In this document: positions 1 through 9,584 of the stretch, piece by piece
How the letters are laid out: every line of letters starts with the position of its first letter
Numbering within the stretch: position 1 is the first letter of the stretch
Source of the DNA: an uncultured Bacteroides sp.
GTDB lineage: Bacteria > Bacteroidota > Bacteroidia > Bacteroidales > Bacteroidaceae
Direction: 5' to 3'
Assembly: GCA_947038155.1 (NCBI GenBank)
Contig: CAMQVH010000006.1
Coordinates: 1-64,000 of the forward strand
DNA length: 64,000 bases
Translations under genes and position numbers: made by a program
The notes under the pieces: model-generated
Told to the model about the DNA's origin: nothing
What the model saw: the letters and a program-made list of their open reading frames with translations, nothing else
Databases searched by the model: none

Positions 1-438
1 ACTGGTCGGTAAAGCCTATCTAACATAATCTCAGGAAAATTTAAACAGGCTCTTATTGCCGATAAGATGAAAAATCATCCTTACTATATTCAACAATTAA
101 GTCAACAAGTTTGGTTTCGTACGCCGGATAGCGGTTGTACGAAAGAAATTGTTGAAGAGGCTTTTAATAGCTTGATTGCTCAATTGAGTCTGTTATTTGC
201 TAATGTTATTGATTCTTTAACCCCCAAACAAATTAATTTTTTGCTTGCAGTAGCTGATGGGGTTTCTAATTTCTCTTCAAAAGAAGTGTTGAACAAATAT
301 AAATTAGGTACATCTGCCAATATTAAAAATTTGCGTAAGGCAACATTAGAAAAGGATTTAATTGATGTATTGTCTGGAAATATCATTGAAATTCAAGATC
401 CTGCATTTAAATATTGGTTGAAATATGTGTATAGATAG
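1..438 (+). pseudogene. 3' remnant of an AAA-type ATPase gene
   Basis: The open frame reads from position 13 to the stop at 436-438. It encodes about 140 residues including NHPYYIQQLSQQVW, a stretch typical of the region just after the ATPase core in the large Bacteroides family of archaeal-type AAA proteins, followed by a small winged-helix-like C-terminal part. An in-frame TAA lies at 10-12 and the other two forward frames also stop within the first 30 bases, so the upstream ATPase part cannot be read through continuously. Frame 3 begins WSVKPI, which resembles the FGKPI segment that normally precedes this region, suggesting a frameshift or small deletion. The first ATG (67) lies inside the conserved part, so an intact 123-residue gene starting there is unlikely. 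The window edge hides the rest. Family assignment is from memory of its conserved motifs. Confidence 0.55.
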
Positions 439-469
439 TAAGATTTACCATCACGTCAATTAAAAAATG

Positions 470-515
470 AAAACCGCAATATTAATGTCTGCTTACTTTA
501 AGATTGCGGTTTTTC
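470..515 (+). terminator. intrinsic terminator after the ATPase remnant
   Basis: AAAACCGCAAT and ATTGCGGTTTT form an 11-bp stem with a loop of about 20 nt, followed by a short T run. It lies about 35 bp after the stop codon of the upstream remnant and isolates it from the SusC operon. Confidence 0.75.
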
Positions 516-565
516 CTTGTATATTCATAAGGATTGGTATGATGCCTTTATTGGCAGTCTTTATG

Positions 566-604
566 ATTTTATAAAATTTGAACAGGCTCCAAATTTTATA
601 AAAT
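566..604. repeat. perfect 15-bp inverted repeat upstream of susC
   Basis: ATTTTATAAAATTTG (566-580) and its exact reverse complement (590-604) are separated by 9 bases. It lies about 195 bp before the susC start in a 280-bp AT-rich gap that holds no gene I can support. It could be an operator or an RNA hairpin. There is no T run after it that would make it a clear terminator. Confidence 0.6.
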
Positions 605-748
605 TCTCTTTTCCTTTGTAAGTGATTGATTTTTAGTTGCTATTAAAGAAAAAGAAACTCGTTGTGGAAAAGTAAATATGGGATTATATTTATTTTTTTT
701 CAAAATCCTCTAAGTGTTTTTTAATGTATGTGTTGTTATATAAGCGTA

Positions 749-777
749 AATCGAAAATAATACATAGGATTTCGATT
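749..777. promoter_or_regulatory. 8-bp dyad just upstream of the susC start
   Basis: AATCGAAA (749-756) and TTTCGATT (770-777) form a perfect dyad with a 13-bp spacer, ending 21 bp before the susC ATG. No TAnnTTTG housekeeping -7 element is visible here, which would fit transcription by the ECF sigma factor of the locus. The actual promoter is not identified, and a role for the dyad as operator or leader hairpin is inference. Confidence 0.35.
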
Positions 778-798
778 CTAATTATTGTTTAAAAACTA

Positions 799-3700
799 AT
801 GTTTTATCTTAAATTCAAATGTATGAGAATCAATGACTCGTGTAGAGGCTCGAAGATTTTTCGGGCATTGTTGATCTTGATGCTATTCGCCCTTCCGGCA
901 CAATCTGCAATAGCACAGTTAACAATTAGGATCTCCAATTCTTCTTTAGGAACTGTGATTAAGCAAATCCAGTCTCAATCTAAGTATCAATTTTTTTATG
1001 ATGACAATTTGGCTTCAATGCGCGTAGAGTCATTGAATGTTAAAGATGTTTCTTTGGTAGAAGTACTGGACAAGGCTTTGAAGGGGAAAGATGTCGTTTA
1101 CAAAATTGATGACAACGTCGTTTATTTGTCGAAAGCAAGTGCATCTCCTGCGACAAAGTCGACTCAACAACAACAGAAAGTAACAGGTAAGGTGGTAGAT
1201 GCTAATAACGAACCTTTGATTGGCGTTTCTGTATTGGAAAAAGGAACAACTAATGGTACTATTACTGATTTTGATGGTAATTATACATTAGTTGTTACAG
1301 GTTCAAATGCAGTTTTGCAATTTTCGTATGTTGGATATCAAACTTTGGAGAGGGCTGTAGCAGGAAAGACTGCTATTAATATCACTTTAAAGGAGGATGC
1401 TCAAGTCTTGGATGAAGTCGTAGTTACGGCTTTGGGTATTAAACGCTCAGAGAAAGCGCTGTCTTACAATGTACAGCAGGTAAACGCTGATGCGGTGACT
1501 GCTAATAAAGACCCTAACTTTATTAATTCATTGAGTGGTAAAGTGGCAGGTGTTAATATCAATGCTTCTTCGTCCGGAGTGGGCGGTGTGTCCAAGGTAG
1601 TGATGCGTGGTACAAAATCTATCATGCAGTCTTCCAATGCATTATATGTAGTAGATGGGGTTCCGATGTACTCCAATGCGAATAAAGTGAATGGGACAGA
1701 GTTTTCTTCTAAAGGAAATACTGAGCCGATTGCCGACATTAACCCGGAAGATATTGAATCAATGTCTGTGCTGACTGGTGCGGCAGCAGCTGCACTTTAC
1801 GGTTCCGATGCTGCCAATGGTGCGATTATCATTACTACTAAAAAAGGGAAAGAAGGTCGTGTGAATATCACAGTGAACAGTAGTGTTGAGTTTAACGCTC
1901 CTTTGGTAATGCCTCGTTTCCAGACACGTTATGGTACAGGTATTGGTGGTGTGAAAGATGATAACTCCAGTCGTAGCTGGGGTCCTAAACTGACAGAAGC
2001 CAGATATTTCGGCTATAATCCTCGTGATGATTATTTTCAGACTGGTGTTATAGGTACAGAGAGTGTATCATTCTCTACCGGTTCGGAAAAGAACCAGACT
2101 TATGCTTCTGCTGCAGCGGTTAATTCAAAAGGTATCGTTCCTAACAACAAATATGACCGTTATAATTTCAACGTACGCAATACTACTTCATTTCTTGATG
2201 ATAAGATGACATTGGATGTAAATGCCAGCTACATTTTGCAGAAAGACCGCAATATGGTGAATCAGGGTACTTACAACAATCCGTTGGTAGGAGCTTATCT
2301 GTTCCCTCGTGGTAATGACTGGGAAGATATTAAAATGTACGAACGCTATGACGTTGCACGTAAGATCTATACTCAGTACTGGCCGACAGGTGATGGTAAT
2401 ATGACTATGCAGAATCCTTATTGGGTGAACTACCGTAACTTGCGTGAAAATAAGAAAGACCGCTATATGTTAGGTGCAAGTCTGAATTATCAGATTCTTG
2501 ACTGGTTAAATGTTTCCGGACGTGTCCGCCTGGATAATTCTAACAATGATTATACGGAAAAGGCTTATGCCAGTACAAATACTCAGCTGACAGAGTTGTC
2601 TGATCGTGGTCTTTATGGCATTTCCAGAAGCTACGAAAAGCAGTTGTATGCAGACTTCCTGGTAAGTGTGAACAAAACATTCGGCGAAAAATGGTCTTTA
2701 CAAGCTAATATGGGTGGATCGTTTACTGATATGCGATATGATGAAATGGCTGTACGCGGACCTATTGCTGATGATTCAAAAACGTTTGCCGGTGAAAAAG
2801 CCGGATTGACAAACGGTTTCTATATTCAAAACCTGAGTACGACCAAGACAAGCAAAATGCAGTCAGGATGGCGTGAACAGACTCAGTCTATCTATGCATC
2901 TGCCGAAGTTGGCTACCAAAGTACTTATTATCTGACATTGACAGGTCGTAATGACTGGCCTTCACAGTTGGCAGGCCGTAACTCTGTCAATAAATCATTC
3001 TTCTACCCTTCGGTTGGTATGTCTGTAGTGTTATCTGAATTGATGCCTAAATTGAATAAGGACTATCTGTCTTACTGGAAGATACGCGGTTCTTTTGCTT
3101 CTGTGGGTACAGCATTCAAAAGATATATAGCTAATCCTCTGTTTACATGGAATACTAGTATTGGTCAGTGGAGTAACCTGACTGACTTTCCGGTATATAA
3201 TTTGAAACCGGAACGTACCAATTCTTTTGAAGTGGGTATGAATATGCGTTTCCTCAAGAACTTCGAACTGGATGTGACTTATTATAACGCCAAGACAATG
3301 AATCAGACATTCAATCCTGAGTTGCCAGTAGGTGAATATGCGCGTATTTATATTCAGACAGGTGCAGTTCGCAATCAAGGTCTTGAGTTAGCGTTGAACT
3401 ACAATAATACATGGAAAGATTTTACTTGGAATACAGGAGTTACTTATTCAATGAACAAGAATAAGATTCTTACCTTAGCTGATAATGCCATCAATCCTAT
3501 CACTCGCGAGAAATTCTCTATTTCTTCTCTGAATATGGGTGGTCTGGGTAGTACCCGTTTCATCCTGAAAGAAGGTGGAAGCATGGGTGACATTTACTCC
3601 TTGATGGATTTGAAGAGAGATGCCAATGGAGCTGTTTATATCGATGAGACCAACAGTGTTGTAACGGAGAGCCTGGAAGCTAATAATTACATCAAATTAG

Positions 3701-4206
3701 GTAGTGTATTGCCGAAAGGAAACTTGGCATGGCGCAACAATTTCAGTTGGAAAAATATTAATGTGGCATTCCTTGTTTCAGCTCGTTTGGGTGGAGTTGT
3801 GTTCTCACGTACACAAGCTGTTCTCGATAACTTCGGAGTTTCTGAAGCATCTGCTGCTGCACGTGACAAAGGTTATGTATCAGTAAATGGAAACGACCGT
3901 GTAAATCCGGAAGGCTGGTATTCAGTAGTAGCCGGTGGTACGGCTGTTCCTCAGTATTACACTTATTCCGCTACTAATATTCGTTTGCAGGAAGCTTCTA
4001 TCGGTTATACTATTCCAAGAAAATGGCTGGGCAATGTGTGTGATATCAAAGTTTCATTGATCGGACGTAATCTTTGGATGATCTACAACAAGGCTCCTTT
4101 CGATCCTGAAAGCGTGGCATCTACTGATAACTTCTATCAGGGAATTGACTACTTTATGATGCCTTCATTGCGTAATATTGGCTTTAATCTGAGCTTTAAA
4201 TTCTAA
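799..4206 (+). CDS. SusC-like TonB-dependent transporter with STN signalling domain (BT3983-like)
   Basis: Outer-membrane transporter expected to import N-glycan oligosaccharides into the periplasm with SusD as lid, powered by TonB. A signal peptide ends near AIAQ (about residue 40). An STN domain (about 40-110) is followed by a carboxypeptidase-regulatory-like domain (KVTGKVVDANNEPLIGVSV, about 128-205), a TonB-box-like DEVVVTALG at about 205-213, the plug, and a 22-strand barrel ending in a terminal phenylalanine (SLRNIGFNLSFKF). The STN domain is the hallmark of transporters that signal to a FecR-type anti-sigma factor, and such a pair is encoded at 17734-19333. The first ATG (799) is used; M9 (823) would also leave a complete signal peptide. 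susD follows after 16 bp. Substrate is inferred from the locus. Confidence 0.93.
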   Translation: MFYLKFKCMRINDSCRGSKIFRALLILMLFALPAQSAIAQLTIRISNSSLGTVIKQIQSQSKYQFFYDDNLASMRVESLNVKDVSLVEVLDKALKGKDVVYKIDDNVVYLSKASASPATKSTQQQQKVTGKVVDANNEPLIGVSVLEKGTTNGTITDFDGNYTLVVTGSNAVLQFSYVGYQTLERAVAGKTAINITLKEDAQVLDEVVVTALGIKRSEKALSYNVQQVNADAVTANKDPNFINSLSGKVAGVNINASSSGVGGVSKVVMRGTKSIMQSSNALYVVDGVPMYSNANKVNGTEFSSKGNTEPIADINPEDIESMSVLTGAAAAALYGSDAANGAIIITTKKGKEGRVNITVNSSVEFNAPLVMPRFQTRYGTGIGGVKDDNSSRSWGPKLTEARYFGYNPRDDYFQTGVIGTESVSFSTGSEKNQTYASAAAVNSKGIVPNNKYDRYNFNVRNTTSFLDDKMTLDVNASYILQKDRNMVNQGTYNNPLVGAYLFPRGNDWEDIKMYERYDVARKIYTQYWPTGDGNMTMQNPYWVNYRNLRENKKDRYMLGASLNYQILDWLNVSGRVRLDNSNNDYTEKAYASTNTQLTELSDRGLYGISRSYEKQLYADFLVSVNKTFGEKWSLQANMGGSFTDMRYDEMAVRGPIADDSKTFAGEKAGLTNGFYIQNLSTTKTSKMQSGWREQTQSIYASAEVGYQSTYYLTLTGRNDWPSQLAGRNSVNKSFFYPSVGMSVVLSELMPKLNKDYLSYWKIRGSFASVGTAFKRYIANPLFTWNTSIGQWSNLTDFPVYNLKPERTNSFEVGMNMRFLKNFELDVTYYNAKTMNQTFNPELPVGEYARIYIQTGAVRNQGLELALNYNNTWKDFTWNTGVTYSMNKNKILTLADNAINPITREKFSISSLNMGGLGSTRFILKEGGSMGDIYSLMDLKRDANGAVYIDETNSVVTESLEANNYIKLGSVLPKGNLAWRNNFSWKNINVAFLVSARLGGVVFSRTQAVLDNFGVSEASAAARDKGYVSVNGNDRVNPEGWYSVVAGGTAVPQYYTYSATNIRLQEASIGYTIPRKWLGNVCDIKVSLIGRNLWMIYNKAPFDPESVASTDNFYQGIDYFMMPSLRNIGFNLSFKF

Positions 4207-4222
4207 ATAAATCAAGATAGGT

Positions 4223-5836
4223 ATGAAAAATATAATAAACAAAATAGTACTTGGATCTCTTACCGTTGCTCTATCTTCGTGTATCGGTAACTATGAGGAT
4301 ATCAATTCAAACCCATACGAAGCTCCTGATTTGTCAGCGGATGGATACGCTTTGGGATCTGCCATGAATAACCTGGCAGGTTGCGTGGTATCGCCGGACG
4401 TAAATACAGCTCAGTTCACTGACTGTTTGTTGGGTGGACCTTTGGGCGGATATTATGCCGATTCTAATGCCGGATTTACAGAGGCCATCTCCACTTTTAA
4501 TCCCAAAGACGACTGGAGCCGTGTGTTTTTGAAAAGTGATAAGATTATTCCGACATTATACTCTAATCTGACACAAGTAAAACTGGTATCACAGAATACG
4601 AATGATCCGGTTCCTTATGCCATTGCACAAGTGATAAAGGTGGCGGCTATGCATCGTGTGACTGATGCTTTCGGTCCGATACCTTATTCTCAGATTGGTG
4701 CGAATGGCGAGATTGCTACTCCTTATGATTCTCAGGAAGTGACATATAATACATTCTTCGATGAGTTGACTGCAGCTATTGCCACACTTAATGAGCATTC
4801 TAACGAACAGCTTGTTCCTACAGCCGACTATGTATACAAAGGCGATGTAAAGAAATGGATCAGATTTGCCAATTCACTGAAGTTGCGTCTTGCTATCCGT
4901 ATAGCTTATGCCAATCCGGTGAAAGCTCAGCAGATGGCTGAAGAAGCTGTGAATCCTGCAAACGGAGGTGTCATCGAATCGAATGCGGACAATGCAGCAT
5001 GGAACTACTTTGAGACTTCACAAAATCCTATTTATGTAGCTACCCGTTACAATCAGGTACAAACTTCCGAACACGGTGGCGACCCCTGTCTGACTGGTGG
5101 TGATACGCATGCTGCTGCCGATATCATCTGCTATATGAACGGTTACAAAGATAATAGACGTGAGAAGTTCTTCACTAAATCCGAATGGATAGGACAGGAC
5201 TATGTAGGAATGCGTCGCGGTATTGTCATCCCCGAACTGAAGACAACCGGACACAAATACTCTGGTGTGAACATTGCTCCTACTTCTCCGCTTTATTGGA
5301 TGAATGCAGCCGAAGTAGCTTTCTTACGTGCTGAAGGACAAGCTGTTTTCAACTTCAGCATGGGTGGTACAGCCGAATCATTCTATAATCAAGGTATCCG
5401 TCTGTCATTTGAACAATGGGGGGTAGACGGTGCAGAAGACTATCTGAAAGATGATGTAAACAAACCGACTGCATATACCGATCCGGCAGGTACGAATACT
5501 TATCAGAATGCTCTGTCCAATATCACTATTAAATGGAATGATAGTGCCGACAAAGAAGAGAAGCAAGAACGCATTATCGTACAGAAGTGGATTGCTAACT
5601 GGCAATTAGGTAATGAAGCTTGGGCAGACTTCCGCCGTACCGGATATCCGAAACTGATCCCGGTGAAAGAAAATAAGAGCGGTGGTGTAGTTGATTCAGA
5701 GAAAGGTGCACGTCGTATGCCTTATCCGTTGGATGAATTTGTCAGCAACAAGGCAAATGTAGAATATGCGATTGCCAACTACCTGCACGGTGCAGATAAT
5801 ATGGCTACAGATGTATGGTGGGCTTCTAAAAAATAA
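4223..5836 (+). CDS. SusD-like surface glycan-binding lipoprotein (BT3984-like)
   Basis: Cell-surface lipoprotein that caps the SusC barrel and binds the glycan. The lipobox LSSC gives a lipidated Cys at about residue 20. The sequence following it (NYEDINSNPYEAPDLSADGYALGSAM) and the overall helix-rich TPR-like layout match the SusD-like_2 subgroup rather than classical SusD/RagB. At 537 residues it has the normal family length. It starts 16 bp after susC and is followed by a 24-bp gap to the next lipoprotein, so it belongs to the same operon. The ligand is inferred from the adjacent endoglycosidase and mannosidases, not from visible binding residues. Confidence 0.92.
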   Translation: MKNIINKIVLGSLTVALSSCIGNYEDINSNPYEAPDLSADGYALGSAMNNLAGCVVSPDVNTAQFTDCLLGGPLGGYYADSNAGFTEAISTFNPKDDWSRVFLKSDKIIPTLYSNLTQVKLVSQNTNDPVPYAIAQVIKVAAMHRVTDAFGPIPYSQIGANGEIATPYDSQEVTYNTFFDELTAAIATLNEHSNEQLVPTADYVYKGDVKKWIRFANSLKLRLAIRIAYANPVKAQQMAEEAVNPANGGVIESNADNAAWNYFETSQNPIYVATRYNQVQTSEHGGDPCLTGGDTHAAADIICYMNGYKDNRREKFFTKSEWIGQDYVGMRRGIVIPELKTTGHKYSGVNIAPTSPLYWMNAAEVAFLRAEGQAVFNFSMGGTAESFYNQGIRLSFEQWGVDGAEDYLKDDVNKPTAYTDPAGTNTYQNALSNITIKWNDSADKEEKQERIIVQKWIANWQLGNEAWADFRRTGYPKLIPVKENKSGGVVDSEKGARRMPYPLDEFVSNKANVEYAIANYLHGADNMATDVWWASKK

Positions 5837-5860
5837 TATTTAACTTAAAGGAAAGTATAT

Positions 5861-6937
5861 ATGAAAAATAACCTGAAATATAGATTGTCTGCTCTGCTGT
5901 TTCTGGCATCAGCCTTGACAATAACTTCATGTAGTGATTGGACGGATGTGGAAAGCCTCCAATTGAATTCTCCTACATTCGAAGAACAGAATCCTCAATT
6001 GTATGCCGACTATCTGAAGGATTTGAACAGATATAAGTCTGAAGATCATAAGGTCACTTTTGTTTCTTTCGAGAACCCCAAGGGAGCTCCCGGCAAGCAG
6101 GCTGAACGTCTGACGGTCGTACCAGATAGCGTTGATTTCATTTGTTTGAATAATCCGGAAGTAAGTCCCGAAGTACAGGCAGAGATGGTCAAGATACGCG
6201 AGAAAGGAACGCGTACGATTTACAGTATTGACTATTCCAGCATTGAAAATGCCTGGAAGGAGAAGGCAAAAGCCGAACCGGGGTTGACAGAAGAGGATGC
6301 TCTTCAGTATATCGCTGAACGTACCAATGAGATGTTGGCACTTTGTGACAAATATAACTTTGATGGTGTTATTGCTGATTATACGGGGCGTTCACTGGTG
6401 AGCCTTCCGGAGGAAGCTCTGAAAGAATATAATGATCGTCAACAGAAATTTTTTGGCGAAGTGATGAATTGGCAAGGTAACCATGATGACAAGACTCTGG
6501 TATTCTACGGAAATGTACAATATTTAGTGCCGGAGAATATGGATATGTTAAGCAAGTTTGACTACATCATGTTGAAAACTGCTTCTTCTACCAATGCTGA
6601 TGATCTTGCTTTAAAAGCATATTTGGCTATTCAGGCGGGTATAGATGCAGTAGGCGGTACAGAAGGAGGAGTGAATCCTGTTCCTGTTGATCGTTTTATC
6701 GTTTGTGTCGAATTGCCGCAGGCTGACGATAAGGATAAAGTGAAGGGTTACTGGAGTACAGTGGATGAAAAAGGCAATAAACTAGTAGCAGCTCCGGGAG
6801 CAGCCCGGTGGATGGTTGAAGCATCTCCTAATTACACCCGGAAAGGAATCTTTATTATGAATGTCCATAATGATTATTATAACAATACTTATGGATATGT
6901 GCGTGAAGTTATTCGTATTATGAATCCTAATAAATAA
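5861..6937 (+). CDS. GH18-like lipoprotein lacking the catalytic glutamate; probable surface glycan-binding protein (BT3985-like)
   Basis: Signal peptide with lipobox TSC, then a glycoside-hydrolase-18-like barrel. The strand that carries the DxxDxDxE motif in active enzymes reads DGVIADYT (residues 168-175): the proton-donor Glu is Thr175 and the second Asp is replaced. The protein should therefore bind rather than cleave chitobiose-containing glycans. The gene lies in the operon between susD and a second binding protein (9-bp gap), two genes upstream of the active GH18 enzyme at 8134, where the motif is intact. A residual hydrolytic activity with a different acid cannot be excluded from sequence. 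At 358 residues it lacks the extra N-terminal domain present in the active paralogue. Confidence 0.82.
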   Translation: MKNNLKYRLSALLFLASALTITSCSDWTDVESLQLNSPTFEEQNPQLYADYLKDLNRYKSEDHKVTFVSFENPKGAPGKQAERLTVVPDSVDFICLNNPEVSPEVQAEMVKIREKGTRTIYSIDYSSIENAWKEKAKAEPGLTEEDALQYIAERTNEMLALCDKYNFDGVIADYTGRSLVSLPEEALKEYNDRQQKFFGEVMNWQGNHDDKTLVFYGNVQYLVPENMDMLSKFDYIMLKTASSTNADDLALKAYLAIQAGIDAVGGTEGGVNPVPVDRFIVCVELPQADDKDKVKGYWSTVDEKGNKLVAAPGAARWMVEASPNYTRKGIFIMNVHNDYYNNTYGYVREVIRIMNPNK

Positions 6938-6945
6938 GAATAGAA

Positions 6946-8100
6946 ATGAAACTCTATAAATATTGTTTTGCGCTTTTGGCTCTTACAACAGTCACAGTGA
7001 GTGGTTGTAAGAATGAAGATATCAATGAAGAGCATCATTATGACAATAAACTCTATGTTAGCTCGGCTCCTGTTTGTGATGATTTGCTGATTAAGCCCAG
7101 TATAACTGAGGCTACCCGTGAACTTAGCTATCGTATAGCATCGCCGGCAGAACAAGATATTCAAATAAGCTTTGATGCGGCTCCCGCTATGACAGCAGCA
7201 TATAATTTGATTTACAATGATAATGCAACTGCACTGGATTCATATTTTTATAATATACCAACAAAAACTGCTACTATTAAGGCAGGGGATATTTCCAGTG
7301 ATAATATTGTGATTGACTTTAAGAATACCAACGAATTGGATAAGTCAAAACGCTATGTATTGCCCGTCACCATTCTAGATGCATCCAATATTGATGTACT
7401 CGAAAGTGCCCGTACTGCTTATTTCATATTTAAGGGTGCTGCCCTTATTAATGTAGTGGCAAATATCAAAGAAATCTATTTCCCAATTAACTGGAAGAGC
7501 AGTGTGAATGGTCTTTCTACTGTTACTATTGAAGCTTTGGTTCGTAGTGAAGACTGGGTGGCAGGACGTGAAAATGCCCTGAGTTCTGTTTTCGGTATTG
7601 AAGGTAAATTCCTTGTACGTATTGGTGATGCTGACCGTCCACGTGATCAAGTTCAGGTAGTAGCTCCCGGTGGTAATTTCCCAGGTCCGAATGTTGTTCC
7701 GGGTTTACCGGTTAATGAGTGGGTACACATTGCTATTGTTTATGATAATACGACAAAAGAACGAATCTATTATAAAGATGGTGTGCTTGTTTATAAAGAC
7801 GAAGCGGCTTCGGGCAATATATCTTTGCGTAGTAGCTGCTATATTGGTTACGCTTGGGATACTACTCGTTGGTTGCCGGGAGATATTTCAGAAGTCCGTG
7901 TGTGGTCAGTGCAAAGAACGGCAGAGCAGATTGCTACTAATCCTTATGAAGTAGATCCTGCCAGTGAAGGACTGGTTGCGTACTGGAAATTTAATGAAGG
8001 TGCCGGAAAGGCTATTACAGACCATACCGGACATGGCAATGATATTGTAGGTACGGGCGATCCTACTTGGGTACAAGTAGAAATCCCTAAGATAAATTAA
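6946..8100 (+). CDS. LamG/concanavalin-A-like surface lipoprotein, probable glycan-binding protein (BT3986-like)
   Basis: Lipobox SGC near residue 21, then an N-terminal beta domain of the DUF1735/BT_3987-N type (about 35-165) found in many Bacteroides surface glycan-binding proteins. The C-terminal half (about 175-380) looks like a laminin-G/concanavalin-A-like jelly roll: GLSTVTIEALVR, WVHIAIVYDNTTKERIYYKDG, ISEVRVWSVQRTAEQI and LVAYWKFNEGAGKAITDHTG are its characteristic strands. No hydrolase motif is seen. It starts 9 bp after the preceding gene and is followed by a 33-bp gap to the endoglycosidase. A role as accessory sugar binder is inferred from the fold and operon. Confidence 0.85.
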   Translation: MKLYKYCFALLALTTVTVSGCKNEDINEEHHYDNKLYVSSAPVCDDLLIKPSITEATRELSYRIASPAEQDIQISFDAAPAMTAAYNLIYNDNATALDSYFYNIPTKTATIKAGDISSDNIVIDFKNTNELDKSKRYVLPVTILDASNIDVLESARTAYFIFKGAALINVVANIKEIYFPINWKSSVNGLSTVTIEALVRSEDWVAGRENALSSVFGIEGKFLVRIGDADRPRDQVQVVAPGGNFPGPNVVPGLPVNEWVHIAIVYDNTTKERIYYKDGVLVYKDEAASGNISLRSSCYIGYAWDTTRWLPGDISEVRVWSVQRTAEQIATNPYEVDPASEGLVAYWKFNEGAGKAITDHTGHGNDIVGTGDPTWVQVEIPKIN

Positions 8101-8133
8101 TTGTTGGTTTAATCTTTTATTCAAGAATTCATT

Positions 8134-9564
8134 ATGAATATGAAATATATAACTTCGGGTTTGTTCGCTGCCATGATTGTGAGCAGTACTGCATTCTTGA
8201 CCTCTTGTGCTGATGATCTTGAGGTCGGAAAGAATATTGATGAGTCGGCCTACAGTGGCATTTATGAAAATAATGCATATCTGCGTGATGGAAAGTCGAA
8301 CTTAGTTTCTAAGGTTGTCGAATTGCACGGTGAGACTTATGCCACTACCGTAAAAATGGGGTTGAGCAAGACACCTAATACAGCTACATCGGCAAAAGTG
8401 AAAATTGATGCTACTTATTTGGAAACGTATAATAAGGCGCATAATACAGATTTTGCATTGTATCCGCAGGACTTGGTTACCTTTGCTAACGAAGGAATAC
8501 TTACAGTGAACGCTAATACTAAATCAGCGGAGGTAGAGATGACTATTCGGGCAGGAGAAGGTTTGCAGGAAGATAAAACTTATGTTATTCCGGTAGCTCT
8601 CAGTGATCAGAGCAGTGATATCACTATTAAAGATGAAGATGCAAAACATTGTATTTACCTGGTGAAAGATATGCGAAATGCCGGTGATACTTATAAAGGT
8701 GAAAATGCGATAAAGGGATATTTGTTTTTCGAGGTAAATGGCGTTAATCCATTGAATGCTTTGTCTTTCCAGTTAGAAAACGGGAAACTGATATGGGATG
8801 TTGTTGTGTTGTTTGCTGCTAATATTAATTATGATTCTGAAGCAGGACGTCCACGTGTACAGTGTAATCCGAATGTACAATATCTGTTGGATAACAATGA
8901 AACTTTTTTGCAGCCTCTTCGTAAACGGGGTGTTAAGGTTCTGTTAGGGTTACTTGGAAATCATGACATTACGGGTTTAGCTCAACTTTCTGATCAGGGT
9001 GCAAAAGACTTTGCCCGCGAAGTGGCTCAATATTGTAAAGCATACAATTTGGATGGGGTAAATTATGATGATGAATATTCAAAATCTCCGGATTTGAGTA
9101 ACCCGTCTCTTACTACTCCGAGTGCAGCCGCAGCGGCTCGTCTTTGTTATGAAACCAAGTTGGCAATGCCTGATAAGTTAGTAACAGTATTTGCGTATGG
9201 TCAAATGTATGGAGTGTCTACTGTGGATGGTGTTGATGTAAGTGAATGGATTGATATTGTCGTTCCTAACTATGGTAGCAGTGCGCGCCCGATAGGAAAT
9301 TTGACAAATAAAGAATGCGCAGGTGTAGCAATGGAATTTCATTTAGGTATTGGTGGTAATTTATCATCGTCAACGGCTCGGAACCTGATGAATAATGGAT
9401 ATGGTTGGTATATGGGATTTGCTCCGAGTCCGGAAAAATATTCAAGTATTTTTAACCGTTTGACTGGTGTTGAAACATTGTATGGATCTCAAATAAAACA
9501 ACCTACAATATTCTATAAGAAGGATGATCCGACGCCTTACAAATATCCGGATGATCTTCGATAA
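8134..9564 (+). CDS. GH18 endo-beta-N-acetylglucosaminidase, high-mannose N-glycan specific (EndoBT-3987-like)
   Basis: Surface lipoprotein (lipobox TSC) that cleaves between the two core GlcNAc residues of N-glycans, releasing high-mannose oligosaccharide for SusCD. An N-terminal BT_3987-type beta domain (about 30-175) precedes the GH18 TIM barrel. The active-site strand reads LDGVNYDDEY; counting from this start gives D307, N310, D312 and E314, with E314 as acid and D312 as the substrate-assisted-catalysis Asp. D312 and E314 are the residue numbers I recall for the characterised B. thetaiotaomicron enzyme, and the 476-residue length also agrees. The gene is in the middle of the susCD operon and is followed by an intercistronic hairpin. 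Confidence 0.95.
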   Translation: MNMKYITSGLFAAMIVSSTAFLTSCADDLEVGKNIDESAYSGIYENNAYLRDGKSNLVSKVVELHGETYATTVKMGLSKTPNTATSAKVKIDATYLETYNKAHNTDFALYPQDLVTFANEGILTVNANTKSAEVEMTIRAGEGLQEDKTYVIPVALSDQSSDITIKDEDAKHCIYLVKDMRNAGDTYKGENAIKGYLFFEVNGVNPLNALSFQLENGKLIWDVVVLFAANINYDSEAGRPRVQCNPNVQYLLDNNETFLQPLRKRGVKVLLGLLGNHDITGLAQLSDQGAKDFAREVAQYCKAYNLDGVNYDDEYSKSPDLSNPSLTTPSAAAAARLCYETKLAMPDKLVTVFAYGQMYGVSTVDGVDVSEWIDIVVPNYGSSARPIGNLTNKECAGVAMEFHLGIGGNLSSSTARNLMNNGYGWYMGFAPSPEKYSSIFNRLTGVETLYGSQIKQPTIFYKKDDPTPYKYPDDLR

Positions 9565-9584
9565 GAATGGTAAATGTAAAGCTT

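Noticed and set aside
67..438. Intact 123-residue gene starting at the ATG
   Set aside because: The conserved family sequence extends upstream of this ATG and then runs into stops, so it is a gene remnant.
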